In this document: piece after piece, positions 22,107 to 35,188 of the stretch
How the letters are laid out: every line of letters starts with the position of its first letter
Numbering within the stretch: the first letter of the stretch is position 1
Source of the DNA: Cornus controversa
Taxonomy: Eukaryota; Streptophyta; Magnoliopsida; Cornales; Cornaceae
DNA length: 64,000 nucleotides
Assembly: GCA_026545225.1 (NCBI GenBank)
Contig: CM048846.1
Span: 85,267,270-85,331,269, forward strand
Direction of reading: 5' to 3'
Program-made: the position numbers and the translations under genes
The notes under the pieces: model-generated
The model's input: only the letters and a program-made list of their open reading frames with translations
Told to the model about the DNA's origin: nothing
Database searches by the model: none

Positions 22107-25100
22107 ATGGGGGAGATGGAGAAAAAGGGAGAGGACTGGAGGGAGGTGGTGAGAAAGATGCTCCCTCCGGGGGCTCCACTCCCGGAAGATGGGGCTAACC
22201 TTGATTACTCAATAGCACTGGAGTATGAGGGTCCACCAGTCTCTTATGAAGTACCTAGAGTTGAACCCCTTGCTGTAAATGCAGCTGTGATTCCTACTGC
22301 ATCTATAGCAGAATCACTTTCGGAATCACGAAGATCGGTTACCCGAGATGTTCCCCCAGTAATTGAACAAATCCCTTTGCCGGTATCTTATATTGCTGGT
22401 GTCACCAGTCCTACTCAAAGTCCGAGGATATCGGGAAGTTCAGAGTCTGTTGTGTCTGTATTGCAGAACCCTGATTTTTCTTCTGCTTCCCCTTCGGCAT
22501 CTCCGGGTTCCGTCCATAATCCTCCAAATAATGCTCCTAGACAATCGGGTAATGAAGTGAAGAGAGCCCCAGTTGTGACTTTCAATACTGTTGAAAGATC
22601 TGAAAGGAAAGAGGTTGATGTGGAGAAATCAGTTTTTCCTGAATATGTGGGGGTCTCAAAAGAAAAGAAGAGGAAGAAAAGAAGAGTCTGTTATAGATGT
22701 GGAAAAGGGAAGTGGGAAACTAAGGAGTCATGCTTGGTATGTGATGCAAAGTACTGCAGCAATTGCGTGCTTAGGGCGATGGGATCCATGCCGGAAGGGC
22801 GTAAATGTGTTACTTGCATTGGCGAGGCAATTGATGAATCAAAACGGTTCAAACTGGGTAAACATTCAAGGGTATTATCCCGATTGCTCAGTCCTTTGGA
22901 AGTTAAGCAGATAATGAAAGCAGAGAAAGAATGCTCCGCTAATCAGCTTCGTCCAGAGCAGTTAATTGTGAACGGATTACCTTTGAAGCCAGAAGAGATG
23001 GCTGAATTACTTGGGTGTCCTTTACCCCCCCGGAAGCTGAAGCCTGGTAAATACTGGTATGACAAGGAATCTGGTTTTTGGGGAAAGGTAAACGTGTTTT
23101 TTTTTTTTTTAATTGTTCAAATTCTTTTCCTGAATAGCCAGTAATGATAGTAAGATTTCAATATGTTGACCTGGCAGGAGGGAGAAAAACCAGACAGAAT
23201 CATAAGTTCGAACCTGAATTTTTCTGGGAAGCTGAGTCCTCACGCAAGCAATGGGAATACTGAAGTTTACATCAATGGGCGAGAAATTACGAAACTTGAA
23301 CTGAGAGTGCTAAAGGTCAGCCTTTTGAACTTTTTCAAAATTGAAGTGTATGCTAATATTTTGACTTCTTAATTATTTGTAATTTCTAAATTTGTTAGAA
23401 CATATGTATAAAATGGCACTAGGCTATCCAAGGCTTCCTTTAAACAATTGTCTTCCACCACTCATACCTACACTCAGACATATGCACAATGTATATTGTA
23501 ACAGACATTCGACAGATGATTTTGTTCTGACCCTTCTGAGGCTACCATGTCATGCACCTCGTGTCTATGTTGGGTGCTTGCCTCATTGTCAAGATTCCCT
23601 GTTACATAGAATGACTGTTTTTGCAGTTGGTTTATATTCCCATAATTGGGCCTCCTTGGAAATGAACACATCATAGAAGCTTATATTTCCTTTGATTTTC
23701 CATCTGTATTGCCTGCTTCAGATGTGTAGTCCATGTGGAATCAATTATAACCTAGGTTCATCTTGTTTCAGCTGGCAAAGGTGCAGTGCCCTCGTGACAC
23801 TCATTTTTGGGTATACGATGATGGTCGTTATGAGGAGGAAGGTCAGAATAATATCAGGGGAAAAATTTGGGAAAAGGTATGTAATGGACAATATCTGGCT
23901 GAATACATTTCAGAGACTATATGTGAATCTGGGAAATCATTTATCTAACATTTAGGATTTAATCTTTGTTAGACAGGCATCAACGCGGTTCGTCTGCACC
24001 TTGTTCTCTTTGCCTGTGCCCCACAGTCAGCCTCATGGACAAAGGGATGAGGCTAGCACTTATACTACTGTTCCAAATTATCTAGAGCAGAAAAAAATCC
24101 AGAAACTTCTTCTACTGGGACTTCAAGGCTCTGGGACCAGCACTATTTTCAAGCAGGTACCTCCATTTTATGTATATTTCAAATGTGCTATGTTTTTCCA
24201 AAAGATAGAATTCAATTATTGTTGCCATCAACATAGGTGAATTAAATTGGTAATTTAGAACAAATTCCAAATCTCTGTATTTCCCTTAGTCTTTAGAGTA
24301 CCATTGCTGGTTATCACAACGAAGTTCCTATACACGTTCGTTTGACATAAAAGTGAGAAGCAATTAAGAGAAGGATGGTTTTCAAATGTCAGTCTGCCAT
24401 GGCATTGGTTAGTGTTGTTATAACCCGGGATTAGTGGTATGCTTTTGCATTGCATTTGGTTATTAAGAATAGTGATGCAATATGAAGTCAGAAGTTCTAA
24501 GCTGAAAGAAGTTGCCCTGAAAAGGAAGCATGGAAGGTCCTCCTATCAAAGTATATGATGTCCTTCAATCAAAATGCAATTAGAACCAAGAGACAAGGAT
24601 TCCATTCTCCTTAAGATATAATCAATTTAAAAAGACAAAATGGGTGATTCTCATTTGAGCTTTTCAAAACAAAGAAACAAACAGTGTGAACACCTTCCTT
24701 CTTTTCAAGTGAAGACATTGATTTTGCATGCCACCTTATCTTATCAGTTAGAACTTTTGAACACTTTTCGAGCTGGATCCCTCATATAATTCGATCTCGA
24801 CTTAGTGCTCACAGGTTTGAGATTGCCTGTGCCATTTTAGAATTTTGGTTCCCACAGTTCACTTTGCATTCACATGTAAGACATTCCATGTACTGTCATA
24901 CATTTTATAGAGGTGACCTCATTGCATTACCAAAATGATACTTATACCAAGGGTTACAATCAAAGTCTTTTTTCAATTCTTTTCTTTTTTAAAGCAAAAT
25001 TTTAGATAAAGTAACCAAGGGCCTCTAACACATTGCCTGCATAAATTGGATATGTGATACCACGTTAGCATGTGACGTGGCATCACTATTACAACATAGG

Positions 25101-28100
25101 GCAAACTGCAAGAAAACCCCCTTGACTATCTCTCATTGGCAAAAAACCCCCCTCATGTATTTTTTTTTGCAAAATACTCCCCTCAACTAATGAAAACCTC
25201 ACGAGGGGGGTAATTGTGACGAAAATGGCCCTCCAAATGTAGAAAAGGGAAGAAAATTCAAAAAAGAGAAAAGCAAGTGGGCCAATCTCTTTACAATAAT
25301 TTTTTTTAATAAATATTACTTTTTTTCTTTGAATGATCATGTTATCAATTTTCAATAATACCTTTAATTCATACATTTTGATAAATATTTTCATGTTAAT
25401 TTTAAATATCCCAAACTTTCAACTTCATCCTTTATAATTTGTAATTGTATATTTTTGCAATTTGTTGAATGTTAATGTTCATTTTTAATTTTCTCTAAAG
25501 AAATTTTATTTATCCTCTAATATTGAAAAATATTATTTTATTTACAGAAGTTAGTTAGTCTTGCTGTTTTTATGTATACAAGTGTTCTCACTCATTTCCT
25601 TTTCTTCATTATGCATCACCAAACAGGCCAAATTTCTGTATGGGAACAAGTTTACTATAGAAGAATTGCAGGACATTAAGCTTATGATCCAAAGCAACAT
25701 GTACAAATATTTGAGCATTTTGCTTGATGGACGGGAGCGCTTTGAGGAGGAGGCCATGTCAAGGATGAAAGCGCTAGGTTCCATTAACCAGATTACTGAA
25801 GCAGGTATATTGATGAAGTTGCTCTAATAATATTCTATTTCTTAAGGGTAAAAATTTCAATTTTCCACTAAGCATACTTTTTTTTTTTTTCCCTGGTGAA
25901 AAACAATTCTTCACTCTCTTGATGTCACAGTAAAGCAGATGCCTAGTCTGCACTGCTCATTTTCATTCCTCATTAAGATCTTCCCGGAAGTTGAAGAGAA
26001 ATAAAGGTTATTAGTTAGTTCTGAGTCTCTTTGTGGTGCATTGTCCAATAGTAGTCGTTGATGTAACACAGAGTCACAGACTTAGAGAACCTTTTTGTTT
26101 GGTAAGAGTGGTATTGGCATGTTTGAAGTGTCTTTCCTATAGCATTCTATATAATGTTGTGGTCAACCCTCAATGAAATAGTTGCTACTATAAATCATTT
26201 TGGTAAGCATATTTCATTCAGGCTTCATTAGTTCTTAATTCTTCCAGAGATGATCAGAAATGTAACCTTTAATGTGCAGCAAAAAAGATTTCGATAGGTA
26301 ATCTTGTACTTTATTTTTAATTTTTTTATAAGTAAAATATCTTAGAAACAGTATGTTGCATGTGTCCAGGAAGAGCCTGCTAGTTGTAGTGAATCTCTGC
26401 ATAATCTATTTATTTATTTGTTCATTCTTTGCATTTCTTTTTTTGGTTTCTTTTTTCCTTTTCCTTTTTCTGTTCAAGGGTGGGGGTTGGGACATCAATA
26501 AATGGATTTCATGGTTAGCTAGAATTGAATTTTCTGTTCAAGTAAAATTCCTCTTTGGTGATAGTTTCTAGAAGCCTTTTGTGGTCCAAAAACCAAGGGA
26601 GTGAAGGGGACTTGAATGTCGATAAATAAAAGATCCATCTACCTCTTGATGATAACATCCAGTTTCAATTAGAAAATTAACATTGTTTTACTATTATTTA
26701 TTTGAAACTCATGCACCCACTTCTCCCCTATGGAGACTTGAATCGTCGACCTTCTACTTTAGAAGGTGAGGAAGTACCACTAGACTATAGCCCTTGGTAT
26801 TGTTGTAGTATTTTATGCATATGTTACATGGACTCTTCAAAAGAACGCAAGGACCATTGTTTGACACACGACACTTGGACAAGGGTATCTAATATGTGTC
26901 CAAAACATTGGGTAGAAAATAAAAAACATATCCAATAATTCAATTTTATTATAATATTACTTCAAAACAAGTAAAATGCCTCTTTTGAACACTGTTAAAT
27001 AAAAGCGTTACTTTACTGTAGAAATATTAAATAATACGATATGTAGTAGTGTCCTTGTTTCCATTTGGGGATTTGATATGTGGCTTACAAACATACTTGC
27101 ACTCAATAACTACCGGAGTCCAGATAACATTGATATTTGTGATTGGAAATAAAGTTATCTGAGAATAGGAAGCTTGGGTTTTTTAATTTTCTTTTTTGTT
27201 ATTTTTTATTTCTTTTCTTTTTAGTTGTCTCTGTGTGTGGCCACAGTTAGGACTGAAACGGGAAGAACTAATGCCATTATTTCATAATTTTTATTTGACA
27301 TTTATTTTAGCATTCATCTAAGGAACAATGAATGCGTTCTAAAGGTGATTTGAAGATTAAGGCATTTGTAATGGGTACTTGAAATCTCTATAGCATGGGG
27401 AAAAAATTGAATATCATTTTGACTGATGGCAAACAAAAAATTGCTGCAGGCACTGCCAAGGTTCCAATAATTGAGCTAAATTTTGTTGCAGGTGGAGAGG
27501 TTGATCCTGATGAGTTCACTCAATGTATCTATTCCCTCAACCCAAGGTTGAAGCATTTTTCTGACTGGCTGCTAGACATTATAGCCACTGGAGATCTGGA
27601 TGCATTTTTCCCTGCAGCGACGCGTGAGTATGCTCCTTTGGTCGAAGAGGTATGGAAGGATCCTGCTATACAGGAAACATATAGGAGAAAAGATGAGCTT
27701 CACTTCCTTCCGGATGTTGCGGAGTACTTCTTAAGCCGGGTATCTCATTAACTTTATTCATCGGTTATGTTTTTTGATTTTGGTTACTTGGTGCAGTTGG
27801 AAAATCTTAGTTGCACCATATGTTTATATGCACCATTTGTTTATATTCACTCTCTTTTTTCAGTGTCACTATATTTATGTAGTATACATTTATTCTCACA
27901 TTTTGGGAAACTGGATTCTTTTTGAGAGGTGCCTCTTTTCTACTCCCAATTCCTTTTGGTGTTAGTAATACCTTGTTGTATTATTGTGTAATAATTGATT
28001 CGAACAACTCGAAAATTACCTTTCTGTGATACTTGTTTTCTTTATCCTGCGTGTCGTCAATAATTGTCTCTTAGCTCAATTTTTTGAGCTAAATGTCTCA

Positions 28101-31100
28101 AAAAAGTATGATTTGGTTCCTTATATGTTATGATTATTAGATCTAGTTGATTTTCCTCATCATGCCCCAATGGTGATCCTAGAATTCATATATTTGTGAT
28201 GAATTAAGCTGTATAGATATGTTCTCATGGTTCTCTTTTATAGATGTACTACAATGAAAAGTTTGTTTTGTTTTGTCTCAATTAATGATTTCTGATCATT
28301 TTCGAGATTGTGCTAGCGTGAATGTGATGGATTATATATATGGTAATGAGTTCTATAGGCCAAGTTTATGGGTCAAGAATATGAGGAGCCGGTTGGTGTC
28401 TAGTTTGCAATTTTTTTCCCCTTAAAAGTGATTTATACGTTTAAACTCTCAATTCATTTCAACAAAGCCTCTTCCAACTATTTCAGGTAGGTTATATGAA
28501 TCATGTTTCATCTCCGCTTCATTTTAAGTCCATAAAACTAGCCAAAAACACACTATTATATCTTTCTTTAATATTTCAATCTATGTTAGCTTTGATTTTC
28601 CCCTTCCCATATCATTTCCATCAATGTTGACCCTATCATTCTTCCTTAGTAGTGCAATCATTACCAATGGTCTATGTTTCCACATGACCAAACCATTTTA
28701 ATTAATTTTCTCATTTTATCTTCAATGGATGCTACTTCAATCATTTCACAGAAGTGTTAGTTTTATTTTATCTTGCCACACATCTATCTCCATGTTCACA
28801 TTTCAGTGATGCTGATTTCATGAATATGTTGTTTCTTAGCGGCCCAACATTCTATCCCATAAAGTATGGCTTGTTTAATGGTTTTTTAATAGAGTTTACT
28901 TTTCAATTTTAGAGATATATATTGATTACACAATATGTGAGCTCTATTTAACCAATCATGCCATGGTAATGAGTTCTCCAGGCCAAGTTTATGGGTCAAG
29001 AATATGTGGAGCCGGTCGGTGTCTAGTTTTGCACCCCCCCCTTAAAAGTGATTTATACACTCAAACTCTCAATTCATTTCAACAAAGCCTTTTCTAACTA
29101 TTTCAGGTAGGTTATATGAATCATGTTTCATCTCCGCTTCATTTAAGTCCATAAACCCAGCCAAGAACAAACTATTATATATTTCTTTAATATTTCAATC
29201 CATGTTAGTTTTGATTTTTCCCTTCCCCTATCATTACCATCAATGTTGACCATATCATTCTTCCTTAGTAGTGCAATCATGATGAATGGTCTATGTTTCC
29301 ACATGACCAAACCATTTTAATCAATTTTCTCATTTTATCTTCAATGGATGCTACTTCAATCATTTCACAGAAGTGTTAGTTTTATCTTATCTTGCCACGT
29401 ATCTATCTCCATGTTCACATTTCGGTGATGCTTATTTCATGAATATGTTATTTCTTAGCGGTCCGACATTCTATTCCATAAAGTATGGCTCGGTTAATGG
29501 TTGTTTTATAGAGTTTACCTTTCAATTTTAGAAATATATATTGATTACACAGTATGTGATCTCTATTTAACCAATCATGCTTTAATCCTATGATTGACAA
29601 CATCTCTATTTTTCCCCTCTTTGTGAATAATTGAGTCTAGGTGACTATAGGTTTGCTTTTTAGTATCACTTGATCGTTGATCTTTACTACATCCTCACTT
29701 GTATTTCCTAATTTTTCTAGAGTTGCATTTTAAATATTTAGTTTTACTCCTACTTGTATCAAGTCTTCCTGAGTCTGGAGAGAAGCCAAACGTCTAATTT
29801 AGCACTTAATTTCATCAATCAAAACATTATCAATAGTAAATAGCATAAACCATGGAACCTCATCCTGGATGCGTTTTGTTGGTTCATCCATAATTAAGGC
29901 AAAATGTACAGGTTTAAGCTAATCCTTGATGTAGCTTAGAGTAACAGGAGATTCTCTCATTTCTCACATGGTTGAATACTAACTTGTGTATTTATCTAGA
30001 GTTTAGTTATTGCTCCAGGCCTCAGACTTGCTTGACCCACATTCTAGGACATAAAGACATAGGTAATATAAATAGATGTTTTCCAGCATCAATATACTGT
30101 ATTTCTCAAATATTTAATCATAGTCTTTTTATGCACCATTGGAAGATCAGTTTTTATACTGGCTGTTGATGCAAATGTGGTGTAATACATGCAAGGTACA
30201 ATAGGGTTAATGTCACGCCCCGATTTCCGACTCCCGGTTAAGAGCGAGGGAAACAGGGGTGAACGGTGATTATCAAACATCAACACTTCCAATCACAATA
30301 GCTCCTCGATATCATGCTTTGATACCAAGCTCTCACGCCCTGATTTCCGTTTTCCGGAAACCAAGGGTGATTAAGCTAATCATCCACATCACTAATCTTA
30401 CTTTAAAACCGTTCAGTTGCAGAAGCTATCTATACGTACGCAATTGCATATGCGTATACTCATCTTATCCATCCCAAAGGGTTCCACATTGGTCTATGCA
30501 TCTATTCATACTCATTCATATTCTAAGGTTTGAAGAATTCCAATTCTGTCCAGGTTTCAGTCGACTCCTTCGGTCGGCTGAAACCTGGGTTCAGCTGACC
30601 TTCAGGTTTCCAATTTTGTCGGTCGGCTGAAAGGCAGCTTCGGTCGAGTAATTTTGTTTGTGTGTTTTCAATTGTCAGAAGCCCGAGCACTATAGGTCCA
30701 AGTACACTTAAGGGCAGGCTATTACAGTGACAGATAAGAAGTGCTACCATTGTCAGCAGATGGGACACATTAGTTGGAGTTGTCCATAGAAGAAGGGTAC
30801 TCAGAGTGGGGTTAGTTCACAGCAGCGTTCTACACAGCCTACTACTCCATAGTTGGGCTTTAGGGCATTGTCACCACCACAGACAGTACCATCTGTTCAG
30901 AGTTCGCGGGCACCGGCTAGAGGAGTCGTGTCTAGCGCTCCTAGCCAGCAGTCAAGATATCAGGGTATAGGGAAGCAGGGCCAGAGAGCACAGGGCCGTG
31001 CCTTCATACTTGTTCCAGCTGAGACCTCGGTAGGACCGTCAGTGGTTTGAGGTATATTCCTTGTTTCTAGCTCGTGGGCTAGGGTTTTAGTGGACTTGGG

Positions 31101-34100
31101 TGCATCACATTCATACATTTCATATGCATTTGCTTGTGCTTTGGGGTTGGAGGTGTCATCCTTGGACTTGGTTTTATCCATTGATACACCAGTTGGAGGT
31201 AGAGTGACTTTGGGTAGTGTTTGTCGGTCTTGCAAGATTTTGGGGCGTGACTTGGTATCAGAGCTCTAGGTTGGAATACCCAAGGACAATAGGGAATGGC
31301 CATATCACATGTAAGTTCGAGAGGGTTAGATCAAGTATCTGATACTAACAACTTGGTATCAGAGCCACCGGGTTTGAATACTTATGGACGATGGGTGGGG
31401 TTGGACCATGCATGGAATTATGAACTTGAGGTTTTGATCATAGACTTAGGATAAGTTCATATTACATGGAAATGCTTATGTGCCTACTTGTTAATGTAAC
31501 ATGCTATTTGTGAAGTAATTTAACATGGTGTGTGTGCATGAAGAGAATTGGACAATAATATTCACGCTTTGGATTTTAAAGTGTCTTTTTGTTATAAATA
31601 TAGCAAGATGTCACCACGTAGAGCTTGTGGAGTACCGGCATCAGCTTCTATAGATGGAAAACGGTTTATGCACGACATGGTTGCGACCATGCGACAAATA
31701 GCTAGAGAAACTCAAGAGGAGACACAAGCGACACAAGCTCCCTCCTAGTCGAATGATAACGGCATTGGGACATGTCAAGAAGCATAGTCCACCAACATAT
31801 TCAGGAGGATCCGATCCTATGGTGGCAGAAAATTGGTTGGACGAGATTGTTACACTTCTTACCATACGTAAGATAGAGGAAGATCTAAGGGTGAAAGTGG
31901 CCGCTCATTACCTTAAGGGTGAGGCCAGTCGGTGGTGGAAATTTATAGGAAACTACCATGACATCGAGACGATGGATTGGGACATGTTTCAAGTGCTTTT
32001 CTTTTAGAAGTACTTTCCGGTGACGGTGAAGGATAACTTGAGGCGAGAATTCTATGAGTTGGTTCAAGGCTCGATGACAGTGATGGAATACGAGACCAAG
32101 TTCACATCTTTGGCTTGTTTTTCACGAGAGATTATCCCAACTGAGGAGCTTAAGATCATATAGTTTGTGAGAGGTCTTTGAACATTCATACGGGATCGAG
32201 TGGCAGTCTCGGGTTTGACTAGTTATGTAGTGGTAGTAGAGAGAGCATTGATAGCTGAGGAGCTCAGTAATGACAATCAGAGGATAAGGAAAACAAAGAA
32301 CCAAGTGAGGAGCACGGGGTTCCTTTCGGACAACTTTGCTAGGAAGAAGCAAAGAGATGGTGGGTTGTTTTCACAAGGGCAACAACAAGCCCAATCGACA
32401 CCATCTGTGACTATACGCACTGGATCTTCACAGTCTAGAGTGGTGTGCTTGAACTGTTAGAAGCCCGGACACTATAGGTCCGAATGCACTCAAGGGCAAA
32501 TTACTACAATGGCAGATAAGAAGTGCTACCATCAGGGGTGGAGCTAGGATTTTGGTGTTGGGGGGGCCAATTTTTTTTTTTTTACATCAGTTTAATATTA
32601 GTTTTATTTATATGTACAAAAATATATAAAATATATATGTATTATATAAATGTATACGAGTAAATGTATATATATAATATATAAAGCGTCAATAGTTTTT
32701 AGTGGCTTGACTAGACTTAGGCTTATGCTTCCAAAGTAATCAATTAACCCAAAAATTTATCAATTAGTTATTTAAATAAATTTTCTTATTGAACTTTCCT
32801 AACTAGGACAGAAAAAGATTAAGCTAAAATTGAAAAAGCTTTCAATTGAACAATTAGATTTTTAATTTATACACACATACAAAATTCATGTAGTAATATC
32901 ACAAATTAATAATTAAGCAAAATCTGGAACACGTCATACATATCAAGTATCAATCTATCATTATTTTTAATTATCAATTAATAATATAATCGTATGAATA
33001 GAATAACTAAAAAATAATACTGCTAATTCAATAGTCCTTTATACCAATTTTCGCTAATATATGAGTATGTCTCTGATCATTATCTTAAAAGAATAAGCTT
33101 AGTTTGATAAGTATTTATCTATCAAATAAAGTACAACTGCTTCTTTTTCTTTTTTTCGAAACCCATATAAAAAATTATTTCCCAATCCAAGGAACAAGAT
33201 TGAAATTAAATTAGGAACTGAATTGATATAAAAGGGATTAGTTTGTGGGTGTGTTTATATTCATGATGTGCATGTGCTATTGAGATTTCAGATACAAAAT
33301 TGACATAATATGCTATTATATTAATATTGAGTTTCTAAATGGCCAATGAAGAATTGGGGGGGGGGGGGGTGGTGTGTTGTTGTTTAATGGCCAATGAAGA
33401 ATTGGGTTTGGTGCGATTTATTAGTATTGAGTTTCTAAAGGCCTAATGAGTAATGAAGAATTGGGTTTTGGGGGGGGGGGGGGGGGGGGGGGAGCAAGTA
33501 GTGCATATACATATATTATGTTTGAAAGACATGTATACTACTAAAAGAATTCCAATTTTTTGGGGGGCCATGGCCCCCCCGGCTACCATTGTCAGCAAAT
33601 GGGGCACATTAGTTGGAGTTGTCCACAGAAGAAGGGTACTCAAAGTGGGGTTGGTTCACAACAGCATCCTACACCGCCTACTACTCCATAGTCGGGCTTT
33701 AGGGCATTGCCACCCCCACAGATAGTACCATCACCGACTAGAGGAGTCGCGTCTAGTGCTCCTATCCTGCAGTCAGGGAAGCAGGGCCAAAGAGCACAGG
33801 GCCGTGCCTTCACACTTGTTCCAACTAAGACCTCGATAGGACCATCAGTGGTTCGAGGTATATTCCTTGTTTCTAGATCATGGGCTAGGGTTTTAGTGGA
33901 TTCGGGTGTATCACATTCATTCATTTGATATGCATTTGCTTGTGCTTTGGGGTTGGAGGTGTCATTCTTGGACTCGGTTTTATCCATTGATACACCAGTT
34001 GGAGGTAGAGTGACTTTGGGTAGTGTTTGTCGATCTTGCAAGTTCGAGATTTCGGGGCGTGACAGTTAACATAACAGACACGGTCAAAGCGGGTGGTGAC

Positions 34101-35149
34101 TTTTTTTTGACTTGCAACCCAAAATGTACCAGTACACAACTTTTAACTCCATAATATAATAAATATGTTTTTTTTTTTAAATTTAAAGTCGATTTTAATG
34201 AGTAACGGTCTCATGCATTGAATTAGAAGTCATTTACCACAAAAGCTCGCTAATTTGTACTTTTTTTTATTACAGTCACAAGTGTATTTAAATATGAAAT
34301 AATTGAAAAGTTATCAATACAACACATGAAAACAATATTTTAGCATAGCAGTGTCACACACGAGAGAAACAATATATATATACACACAAACCAACTAAAC
34401 TTTCTCATACATGTCACCCACCTAAGAAGCACAGACACACCTAAAAAGGTCGAAGTGTCCGTGTCAGACATATTTCCGACACTAACACGAGTTGGACACA
34501 GTCCGACACGTGTCGGGCACACCAAAAAACATGTCTATATATATATATATATATATAGACACGCAATAGTCACGGGACAGACATGCCAACACACTGCGGA
34601 CACGTGTCTGATTAAAAAAGCATTTAAAAAATATTTCAAAAAAGATGGGTTAAAATATAAAATATGTGGAATTCTTTGAAAAGAATCAATAATATGGAGG
34701 TCAAAACATAAAACAAAACAAAAAAAAATCTTTTAAATGTAATTTTTTTATCAGAAAAAAATCACACAATTCATTTACTTGATTTTTATAGTTTTTACTT
34801 GTTTGAAATTGTAAAAGATAACAAAAATTGAAAATGGTAGAAGTCTTGCTTTCTTTCGCAACTAAGTTTTGAACTTAATACAACGGATCATTGAAACTTG
34901 ACTGCCGACAAACCTTCTTCTTCTCCTTCAATAAACTCCTTCAATAAATCATCTTTCTCTATTTATTTTTTGTCTTGCTCTACAAGTTCTCTCTTTATTT
35001 TCAACAAAGAGCTATTTTTTTTCTCTCTACAACACCTTAGTTTCCTTATTTCTTTATTTTTAATTGATTCTCTCTTAGTAGAATTCTCTTTCCTTTTTAT
35101 TTCAGCAAAACTCTAATTTTAGAAAGGGTTTAGAAATTCTACTTCAACC

Positions 35150-35188
<39 letters not shown>

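Larger units (their letters stand above)
30211..34064 (+). mobile_element. Defective Ty3/gypsy-type LTR element with 5-bp target duplication
   Basis: It starts TGTCACGCCCCGATTTCC and ends TTCGGGGCGTGACA, the usual TG...CA ends. GTTAA is duplicated at 30206-30210 and 34065-34069. A primer-binding-like TTGGTATCAGAGC lies near 31251-31263, right after a GGGGCGTGAC end, suggesting a 5' terminal repeat of about 30211-31250. Gag sequence (31560-32460), a CCHC knuckle and the start of an aspartic protease follow. The knuckle-protease block occurs twice, at about 30675-31250 and 32455-34064. There is no reverse transcriptase or integrase. A hAT-like element sits inside at 32533-33581. Confidence 0.75.
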
